A stretch of DNA of 37,789 nucleotides, taken from JBQKLI01 sp012798975. GTDB lineage: Bacteria; Bacillota; Clostridia; Tissierellales; Peptoniphilaceae. The DNA lies in contig NZ_JBQKLI010000019.1 of the NCBI RefSeq assembly GCF_052116305.1, positions 1 through 37,789 on the forward strand, written 5' to 3'. The translations under genes were made by a program, and so were the position numbers. Of the stretch, positions 15,682 through 22,455 are shown one piece after another. The notes beneath the pieces were generated by a model. The model worked only from the letters and a program-made list of their open reading frames with translations, was not told the DNA's origin and did no database searches. Each line of letters starts with the position of its first letter. The first letter of the stretch is position 1.

Positions 15682-15936
15682 AAAGAGTCGAAGAGTGAAG
15701 ATATAGTATGTAAAACACAGGAAATAGGTTATAGCTTTTAGGAAGTAGGGGTGGCGGAAAATGCAAAGCATTTTCTTCATATATAAAAAACGTCGTAAGG
15801 TACTCCCCTGTTTCTATAAAGCATGACGGATATAGGAAAGTTTTCTAAAGGTTCATTATCCTACGTAGAAAAATGAATGCTCTTTTCATTTTTCATCCAT
15901 AACTCCACTCTTTCACTCTATCACTCTTCACTCTTT
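15682..15936. repeat. MITE-like noncoding element with terminal inverted repeats
   Basis: The roughly 330-base gap between cysE and tuf holds no open frame of note but is highly patterned. Its ends are near-identical inverted copies: AAAGAGTCGAAGAGTGA (15682-15698) and the complement of AAAGAGTGAAGAGTGA (15921-15936). Inside are two clean hairpins, GAAAATGC/GCATTTTC (15757-15775) and a 10-bp GAAAAATGAA/TTCATTTTTC (15868-15894). Tandem GAGTG units continue toward the right end (CACTC on the plus strand). I infer a short dispersed palindromic element. Copy number in the genome is unknown. Confidence 0.55.
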
Positions 15937-15967
15937 CTTTTAAATCTCTTTCCCTTATCAAATCAAA

Positions 15968-15996
15968 AAAAGAAGACAGCCGAAACTGTCCTCTTT
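15968..15996 (-). terminator. Terminator of the str operon after tuf
   Basis: On the minus strand AAAGAGGACAG pairs with CTGTCTTCTTT (one G-U) around a 6-base loop, followed by T-rich sequence, 9 bases after the tuf stop codon. Confidence 0.88.
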
Positions 15997-16005
15997 AAAG
16001 TTTTC

Positions 16006-17199
16006 TTATTCAACAATTTTAGTAACAACGCCTGAAGCTACTGTTCTTCCACCCTCACGGATAGCGAAACGTAGTCCTTCTTCGATTGCGATTGGAGTGA
16101 TAAGTTCAACGATGAATTTTGCATTATCGCCTGGCATTACCATTTCTACTCCATCTTCTAGTTCGATGTTTCCTGTTACGTCTGTTGTTCTGAAGTAGAA
16201 TTGTGGTCTGTATCCGCTGAAAAATGGTGTATGACGTCCACCTTCTTCTTTTGTTAATACATATACTTCAGATTCGAATTTTGTATGTGGGTGGATAGAT
16301 CCTGGAGCTGCTAATACTTGTCCTCTTTCGATCTCTTCTCTTTGTACCCCACGTAGCAACGCTCCGATATTGTCTCCGGCTTGCGCGTCGTCAAGTTGTT
16401 TCTTGAACATCTCAACTCCTGTTACTACTACTGTTCTTGATTCGTCTGCAAGTCCTACGATTTCTACGTTGTCTCCTACAGATACACGGCCTCTTTCTAC
16501 TCTACCAGTCGCTACTGTTCCACGTCCTGTGATTGAGAAGATGTCCTCTACAGGCATTAGGAATGGATGATCTACGTCTCTTGTTGGCTCGTCGATGTAT
16601 GCATCTACTTCTTCCATCAATTTAACGATTTTGTCTCCCCATTCTCCGTCTGGATCTTCTAATGCTTTTAATGCAGATCCTACTACGATTGGAGTGTTGT
16701 CTCCGTCATAATCGTATTCGTTTAATAGATCTCTTACTTCCATTTCTACTAATTCGATTAATTCTTCGTCGTCAACTTGGTCTTGTTTGTTTAGGAATAC
16801 GACCATTTTAGGAATTCCTACCTGACGGCCAAGTAAGATATGCTCTCTTGTTTGAGGCATTGGACCGTCTGCTGCTGATACTACTAGGATTGCACCGTCC
16901 ATTTGGGCAGCTCCTGTGATCATGTTCTTAACGTAGTCGGCATGGCCTGGACAGTCTACGTGTGCGTAGTGTCTGTTTGCTGTTTCGTACTCTACGTGAG
17001 AAGTAGAAATTGTGATTCCTCTTTCTCTCTCTTCTGGTGCTTTGTCGATATTTGCATAATCAACGAACTCTCCAGAACCGAACCTTTTGTTTAATACTAA
17101 TGTGATCGCTGCTGTTAATGTTGTTTTACCATGGTCAACGTGACCGATAGTTCCGATATTAACATGGGGTTTATTTCTTTCAAATTTTGCTTTTGACAT
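16006..17199 (-). CDS. tuf: Elongation factor Tu
   Basis: The GTPase that delivers aminoacyl-tRNA to the ribosome (397 aa). G1 GHVDHGKT (19-26), G3 DCPGH and G4 NKQD are intact, followed by domains 2 and 3 ending in GVVTKIVE. It is last in rpsL-rpsG-fusA-tuf, 23 bases after fusA. No second tuf copy is in the window. Confidence 0.98.
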   Translation of the reverse strand: MSKAKFERNKPHVNIGTIGHVDHGKTTLTAAITLVLNKRFGSGEFVDYANIDKAPEERERGITISTSHVEYETANRHYAHVDCPGHADYVKNMITGAAQMDGAILVVSAADGPMPQTREHILLGRQVGIPKMVVFLNKQDQVDDEELIELVEMEVRDLLNEYDYDGDNTPIVVGSALKALEDPDGEWGDKIVKLMEEVDAYIDEPTRDVDHPFLMPVEDIFSITGRGTVATGRVERGRVSVGDNVEIVGLADESRTVVVTGVEMFKKQLDDAQAGDNIGALLRGVQREEIERGQVLAAPGSIHPHTKFESEVYVLTKEEGGRHTPFFSGYRPQFYFRTTDVTGNIELEDGVEMVMPGDNAKFIVELITPIAIEEGLRFAIREGGRTVASGVVTKIVE

Positions 17200-17222
17200 T
17201 GAGTGATTCCTCCCGACTTAAA

Positions 17223-19295
17223 TTATTTTTTATCTCCTAGTACTTCTTCTGAAACAGATTTCGGTACTTTTTCGTAGTGGTCAAATTGCATAGAATAAGT
17301 TGCACGTCCTTGAGTGTTTGATCTCAAGTCTGTTGCATACCCAAACATTTCTCCTAGAGGAACATAAGCATCTAAAATATGAATACCGTCTTTAGGATTC
17401 ATACCATTGATTTTACCTCTTCTTGAAGAAATATCTCCCATTACATCTCCTAGATATTCATCAGGAGTTGTAACTTCGACTTTCATCATCGGCTCTAATA
17501 ATGCAGGATCTGCTTTTCTGTTAGCATCTTTGAATGCCATAGATCCAGCAATTTTGAAAGCCATCTCTGAAGAGTCGACTTCATGATAAGATCCATCATA
17601 TAATGTAACTTTGATGTCAAGTACTGGGTATCCGCCAAGAACTCCTGATTCTGAAGCTTCTTTAATTCCTTCTTCTACAGAACCGATATATTCTTTTGGA
17701 ATAGCTCCCCCAACGATCGCATTTACAAACTCAAAACCTGATCCTTCTTCTTGAGGCTCAAGTTTGATCTTAACATGACCATATTGTCCACGTCCACCAG
17801 ACTGACGAGCATATTTCATGTCTGATTCTGATGGTTTTGTAATAGACTCTCTGTAAGAAACTTGAGGATTACCAATATTCGCTTCTACTTTGAACTCTCT
17901 TAATAATCGGTCTACGATAATTTCAAGGTGAAGTTCACCCATACCTGCGATAATAGTTTGTCCTGTTTCTTCATCTGTATAAGTTCTGAAAGTTGGATCT
18001 TCTTCTGCCAATTTTTGTAAAGCAATACTCATTTTTTCTTGAGATGCTTTTGTTTTAGGCTCGATCGCTACATCGATTACAGGTTCTGGGAACTCCATTT
18101 TTTCAAGGATAATTTCATTATCCATGTCGCAAAGAGTATCTCCAGTTGTTGTATCTTTAAGTCCTACAGCAGCAGCAATATCCCCTGCATAAACTGTTTC
18201 AACTTCTTCTCTTTTATTCGCATGCATCATCATGATACGGCCAATACGCTCTCTTTTGCCTTTAGTAGAGTTGTATACATAGCTTCCTGATTGTAATACT
18301 CCTGAATACACTCTGAAATACGCTAATTTTCCTACGAAAGGATCCGTAACGATTTTGAAAGCAAGTGCAGAGAATGGCTCATCATCAGAAGCTTTTCTTT
18401 CAGAAGGCTCTTCTTCCCCTGGAATAATACCTGTGATTGCAGGTACATCAAGTGGTGAGGGCATGAAATCTAGGATAGCATCCAGCAAAGGTTGTACCCC
18501 TTTGTTTTTGTATGCAGAACCGCATAATACCGGGTTCATTCCTAAATTCATTGTTCCTTTACGGATTGCCGCTTTGATCTCATCTTCCGTAAGTTCTTCG
18601 CCTTCAAGATATTTCATCATAATCTCTTCATCGTGTTCTGCTACGTTTTCGATTAATAGATTACGATACTCTTCTGCTTGATCTTTTAACTCTTCAGGGA
18701 TATCTGTAATATCGATATCAGTTCCTAATTCGTCTTTATATATATGCGCTTTCATTGTAATTAAATCTACAACTCCAACGAATTTATCTTCAGCTCCGAT
18801 AGGAATTTCTAGAGGAACTGGATTTGTACGTAATTTATCTCTTATTGTTTCAATTGACGCGAAGAAATCTGCTCCTGTCGCATCCATTTTGTTAATAAAA
18901 CAAATTCTTGGTACCCCGTATTTATCCGCTTGTCTCCAAACAGTTTCTGACTGAGGCTCAACTCCGCTTTTTGCATCGAATAGAGCAACCGCCCCATCCA
19001 ATACTCTTAAGGATCTTTCAACTTCAACTGTGAAGTCAACGTGTCCAGGAGTATCAATGATATTGATTCTGTGATCTTTCCAGATACAAGTTGTCGCAGC
19101 AGAAGTGATGGTTATACCTCTTTCCTGCTCCTGTTGCATCCAGTCCATTTGAGCAGCACCATCATGGGTATCTCCAATTTTATGAATTTTACCAGAATAG
19201 TAAAGAATACGCTCAGTAGTTGTAGTTTTACCCGCATCGATATGAGCCATGATTCCGATATTTCTGGTGTTTTTTAATGAGTATTGTCTTCCCAT
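17223..19295 (-). CDS. fusA: Elongation factor G
   Basis: The translocase GTPase of translation elongation (690 aa, standard). G1 AHIDAGKTTTTERIL, G3 DTPGH and G4 NKMD are present, then domain IV with the SGGRGQYGHVKI segment and the C-terminal domain V. It lies between rpsG and tuf. Nothing in the sequence suggests an EF-G2 or a tetracycline-protection paralogue. Confidence 0.98.
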   Translation of the reverse strand: MGRQYSLKNTRNIGIMAHIDAGKTTTTERILYYSGKIHKIGDTHDGAAQMDWMQQEQERGITITSAATTCIWKDHRINIIDTPGHVDFTVEVERSLRVLDGAVALFDAKSGVEPQSETVWRQADKYGVPRICFINKMDATGADFFASIETIRDKLRTNPVPLEIPIGAEDKFVGVVDLITMKAHIYKDELGTDIDITDIPEELKDQAEEYRNLLIENVAEHDEEIMMKYLEGEELTEDEIKAAIRKGTMNLGMNPVLCGSAYKNKGVQPLLDAILDFMPSPLDVPAITGIIPGEEEPSERKASDDEPFSALAFKIVTDPFVGKLAYFRVYSGVLQSGSYVYNSTKGKRERIGRIMMMHANKREEVETVYAGDIAAAVGLKDTTTGDTLCDMDNEIILEKMEFPEPVIDVAIEPKTKASQEKMSIALQKLAEEDPTFRTYTDEETGQTIIAGMGELHLEIIVDRLLREFKVEANIGNPQVSYRESITKPSESDMKYARQSGGRGQYGHVKIKLEPQEEGSGFEFVNAIVGGAIPKEYIGSVEEGIKEASESGVLGGYPVLDIKVTLYDGSYHEVDSSEMAFKIAGSMAFKDANRKADPALLEPMMKVEVTTPDEYLGDVMGDISSRRGKINGMNPKDGIHILDAYVPLGEMFGYATDLRSNTQGRATYSMQFDHYEKVPKSVSEEVLGDKK

Positions 19296-19330
19296 TTTGT
19301 CTCCTTCCTAATTCTAGGATGATACAGTGA

Positions 19331-19801
19331 TTAATATCTATAATGTGCAAAAGCTTTATTTGCTTCAGCCATCTTATGAACATCTTCTCGTTTTTTAACG
19401 CTGGCACCTGAATTGTTAGATGCATCGATGATTTCACGAGCTAATCTGTCAATCATCGTACGTTCGCCACGATTTCTAGAATAAGTAGTCAACCATCTAA
19501 GACCTAGTGTTTGTCTTCTTTCTGGACGAACCTCGATTGGAACTTGATAGTTCGCTCCACCGATTCTTCTAGATTTAACTTCAAGAACTGGCATAATGTT
19601 GTTTAATGCTTTATAGAATACTTCTAAAGCATCCTCACCTGTTTCATTCTTTACGATATCAAAGGCTTTGTAAACAATTGTTTGAGCCGTTCCTTTTTTA
19701 CCATCTAACATGATATTATTTATAAGTTTAGTAACCACCTTATCATTATATAATGGATCCGGCATTACTTCTCTTTTAGGTATATGACCTTTTCTTGGCA
19801 C
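19331..19801 (-). CDS. rpsG: 30S ribosomal protein S7
   Basis: A primary 16S rRNA binder that nucleates the 30S head (156 aa). The opening MPRKGHIPKREVMPDPLY and the RRIGGANYQVPIEVRPERR segment are diagnostic. It lies downstream of rpsL with a 128-base spacer in which I see no clear regulatory fold, and upstream of fusA. Confidence 0.97.
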   Translation of the reverse strand: MPRKGHIPKREVMPDPLYNDKVVTKLINNIMLDGKKGTAQTIVYKAFDIVKNETGEDALEVFYKALNNIMPVLEVKSRRIGGANYQVPIEVRPERRQTLGLRWLTTYSRNRGERTMIDRLAREIIDASNNSGASVKKREDVHKMAEANKAFAHYRY

Positions 19802-19929
19802 TTTGCTTCCCTCCTTACCAAATTGTAGTAGTTCTACGGTACTCGACTTCCGCCGTTGTGCTGTAATGTATGTGAAAATCTTCTTTTTGTATTAAAAATT
19901 CGTTCTTACATTAAGCAGCTTAAAATTTC

Positions 19930-20340
19930 TTATTTAGGTTTTTTTGCTCCATATTTAGAACGACCTTGTTTTCTGTCAGCAACAGCTGCTGTGTCAAGTG
20001 CACCTCTAACAATATGGTAACGAACTCCTGGTAAGTCTTTTACTCTTCCACCACGAATTAAAACAACACTATGTTCTTGAAGGTTGTGTCCGATTCCTGG
20101 GATGTAAGAGTTAACTTCCATTCCGTTTGAAAGACGAACTCTGGCTACTTTACGTAAAGCTGAGTTAGGTTTCTTAGGAGTTACAGTTCTTACAGAAGTA
20201 CAAACTCCTCTCTTTTGTGGAGAATTTACTTGAGTATACGTTTTACGGATACTGTTGAAATTAACACCTAAAGCTGGAGAATTAGATTTTGATTTTTGTT
20301 TTTGTCTTCCTTGTTTGATAATCTGATTTATAGTTGGCAT
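19930..20340 (-). CDS. rpsL: 30S ribosomal protein S12
   Basis: The decoding-centre protein (136 aa). Lysines of TPKKPNSALRK and of RGGRVKDLPGVRYH, the sites where streptomycin-resistance substitutions occur, are the wild-type residues, so the sequence predicts no rpsL-type streptomycin resistance. First gene of the str operon, with a strong promoter 75-100 bases upstream. Confidence 0.97.
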   Translation of the reverse strand: MPTINQIIKQGRQKQKSKSNSPALGVNFNSIRKTYTQVNSPQKRGVCTSVRTVTPKKPNSALRKVARVRLSNGMEVNSYIPGIGHNLQEHSVVLIRGGRVKDLPGVRYHIVRGALDTAAVADRKQGRSKYGAKKPK

Positions 20341-20411
20341 ATGTCCACCTCCTCAATTAAATTTTAGCAAAAAAAAGAATCTCATAGCTATCCATTTTTT
20401 TGTCCTTGACC

Positions 20412-20440
20412 ATTTTATCACCTTATACAGGCGTTGTCAA
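20412..20440 (-). promoter_or_regulatory. Promoter of rpsL-rpsG-fusA-tuf
   Basis: -35 TTGACA (20435-20440) and -10 TAAAAT (20412-20417), 17 bases apart on the minus strand. It shows that the str operon here is started independently and not by read-through from rpoC. Confidence 0.85.
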
Positions 20441-20506
20441 ATACAACTATGTTTATTTTTCTATTGCCTATATAATAGTAGATAGAGAATAAAATGGAGG
20501 TATACA

Positions 20507-21445
20507 ATGCTTATAACACCCGATTTTTCGACAGATCGTCCTTTTGATAAAGAAATGCTCAATCAGGACAAATTGATTGTAGCATATCTAAGCAAAGAAG
20601 AGATGAATTCCTTTTTAAAAGAATATAACATAGATACAATTATTATGCACACTTTGTCCGAACCCGACCCTATTATTGCTAATACCGCTACCCAGAATGT
20701 CCGCTACACATTTTCCATAGTGGATATCTTAAATTTTCATTCACCGGACCAAAGCCACGACCGTATCGGTCTTTATCTCGATAAAAATAGACTTATTATT
20801 GTCGATATTGAAGATAAAGACCAGTCTACGAAAACAGCAATTTGCAAAAGCCTCGAGGATACATCGATAGAAAATATGGATTTTGGAAAAATACTCTACC
20901 ATTTCTTCTATACATTGATCCAGCCTCATAACCAGATTTACGGAAAACTTCAGCGAAAGATAGAAACATTAGATAATATGATATTAAAGAACGAAACGCC
21001 TCAGGGGTTTAGCAGCGAAATTATGACCATAAATCACGAACTATTGGAACTGGAAGATTATTACGATCAGCTCGTAGATGTTATTGAAGTTTTAGCTGAC
21101 AATGAAAATGGCTTGCTGCAAGACCAGAATCTGCATTTTTTAAGAAATCTTTCAAATAGAATCGAACGTTACTCCAACAATAATGATCTTCTTCGAAACT
21201 ATTTAACTCAAGTACGAGATGCTTACGACTCCCTTATCAATCTCAATCTTAATAAGACCATGCAGACTTTCACTACGATAACTGTGATTTTTTCCCCTTT
21301 GACTCTTATCGCTGGATGGTATGGCATGAACTTCAAGTATATGCCTGAACTCAGCCACCGTTTTGGGTATCTCTATGTTATATTTATCAGTCTTGTTGTA
21401 GTCACAGGTATCGTTTATATAATGAAAAAGAAAAAACTAATGTAG
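20507..21445 (+). CDS. corA: CorA-family divalent cation transporter
   Basis: A membrane channel-type transporter for Mg2+ or related divalent cations (312 aa). A large cytoplasmic N-terminal alpha/beta domain is followed by long helices (about 140-250) and two C-terminal transmembrane segments. The family's GMN motif (273-275, in GWYGMNF) sits between them and a basic tail KKKKLM ends the protein. GGAGGT lies six bases before the ATG, and a TATAAT box at 20471-20476 is a likely -10. The true ion (Mg, Co, Ni or Zn) cannot be read. Its right neighbour was originally the P-type ATPase gene whose 3' scrap remains at 21587. Confidence 0.92.
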   Translation: MLITPDFSTDRPFDKEMLNQDKLIVAYLSKEEMNSFLKEYNIDTIIMHTLSEPDPIIANTATQNVRYTFSIVDILNFHSPDQSHDRIGLYLDKNRLIIVDIEDKDQSTKTAICKSLEDTSIENMDFGKILYHFFYTLIQPHNQIYGKLQRKIETLDNMILKNETPQGFSSEIMTINHELLELEDYYDQLVDVIEVLADNENGLLQDQNLHFLRNLSNRIERYSNNNDLLRNYLTQVRDAYDSLINLNLNKTMQTFTTITVIFSPLTLIAGWYGMNFKYMPELSHRFGYLYVIFISLVVVTGIVYIMKKKKLM

Positions 21446-21506
21446 CACTCTGTTCTATTGTACTTTTGAGAGAACGTTTGTGCGGTATTGATTTCTATAA
21501 AAAATA

Positions 21507-21542
21507 ATAGGGAATAGAAATCATTTGATCTCTATTCCCTAT
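21507..21542 (+). terminator. Probable terminator of corA
   Basis: A perfect 12-bp stem (ATAGGGAATAGA / TCTATTCCCTAT) with a 12-base loop, 61 bases after corA. The T run behind it is weak (ACTTTTCT). It may also face the incoming minus-strand transcript. Confidence 0.6.
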
Positions 21543-21586
21543 ACTTTTCTGCTCTTACTGTTCTCGATAGAGCAATCTTTAGAATA

Positions 21587-21692
21587 CTATTTTCCTGCCT
21601 TGCTTGGCTTTTTTGTTTTTAGAACATAACGGTTTATTCCTTCATTTACAAGTACCAACATAATAGAAAGGAGGATGATTACTCCCACTCTA
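21587..21692 (-). pseudogene. 3' remnant of the P-type ATPase gene (last membrane segment)
   Basis: Read on the minus strand, this piece encodes a hydrophobic stretch VIILLSIMLVLVNEGINRY followed by a basic tail (VLKTKKPSKAGK) and a stop. That is what is missing from the ATPase fragment ending at 33059, which stops at TAIEWE just before the final helix (M10). It begins in the same 13-bp sequence that ends the fragment. I infer one gene split by the island. The helix is not in frame with IEWE when the two sides are joined through the repeat: a 2-base difference remains, so the target gene was already mutated or the junction is imperfect. Confidence 0.65.
21680..21692 (-). repeat. Attachment-site repeat, left end of the island
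   Basis: TACTCCCACTCTA on the plus strand (TAGAGTGGGAGTA on the minus), identical to 33060-33072. Its core GAGTGGGAGTA differs by one base from the guaA 3'-end repeat that I recall for Tn5801-type elements. A nested inverted repeat (TAATGTC/GACATTA with TTTGAG/CTCAAA inside) sits just within the island at 21700-21739. Confidence 0.75.
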
Positions 21693-21852
21693 CATTTGTT
21701 AATGTCCTTTGAGTGCAAAATGCTCAAATTAAGACATTATTTAACAGTTCACTTCTGTTCTGTGCGTATGGTTTAGGTAGATTTTCAACTTATTTTACCC
21801 GTTCCAGTCCCAGTTCCGATTAAATAAACAACAAATTTAATATTAAACAAAA

Positions 21853-22389
21853 TTATATCTTTAATCTTCTCTCTTTAGATTCATTGGCATATTCCGAAAT
21901 TGTTTTATCACTCTTTATAATATAAGATTTATTTGTAGAATCTAAAATTTGGAATTTAATTTTTTTATCTAATTTTATATTGTTTTTATCAACCCAATCT
22001 GTCACAAGTCTTAAATAAGCCTTTTTTTCATAATATAAGTCTAACTTCTCTTCTATTTTTAATTTATAAGGCAATTTTTGAGATAATAATCCTTGCATTT
22101 CTGTCATTATTTTATATCTACCTTTAGATTTGTTATATGGCAATATAGACCAATCATCTATTATAACCTCTCTATTTCCTATGTTAATTATTGTAATTCC
22201 TATATAATCTCCTAATTGCTCGCCTGTATTAGGGTCTACAATAGTTACTGGATCATTAAATTTTAATTTTAATTTCTTCTTGTTAGTTAACCTCGTTTGA
22301 TACAATGCAACAACTACAGCTATAAAAGTAGCCAATACACCTAAACATGTTCCAATAGCTGATACTTTATTCCAAAACAATTCGTCCAT
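21853..22389 (-). CDS. Hypothetical membrane-anchored protein
   Basis: A 178-aa protein of unknown function. One N-terminal transmembrane helix (about residues 9-29, SAIGTCLGVLATFIAVVVAL) is followed by basic residues (NKKKLKLK), which suggests the rest faces the cytoplasm. The remainder looks beta-rich, with a segment IGITIINIGNREVIIDDWSI resembling an immunoglobulin-like sheet, and the tail is charged. The ATG at 22387-22389 has GAGGTG seven bases upstream. It lies 67 bases downstream of the helicase gene on the same strand, so it may be its partner. I recognise no catalytic motif. Confidence 0.7.
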   Translation of the reverse strand: MDELFWNKVSAIGTCLGVLATFIAVVVALYQTRLTNKKKLKLKFNDPVTIVDPNTGEQLGDYIGITIINIGNREVIIDDWSILPYNKSKGRYKIMTEMQGLLSQKLPYKLKIEEKLDLYYEKKAYLRLVTDWVDKNNIKLDKKIKFQILDSTNKSYIIKSDKTISEYANESKERRLKI

Positions 22390-22455
22390 CCTCTTGCACC
22401 TCTTTTTTTGAAATATAATATGTAATATCAATTTAAAGGTAGAATTATAATATTA

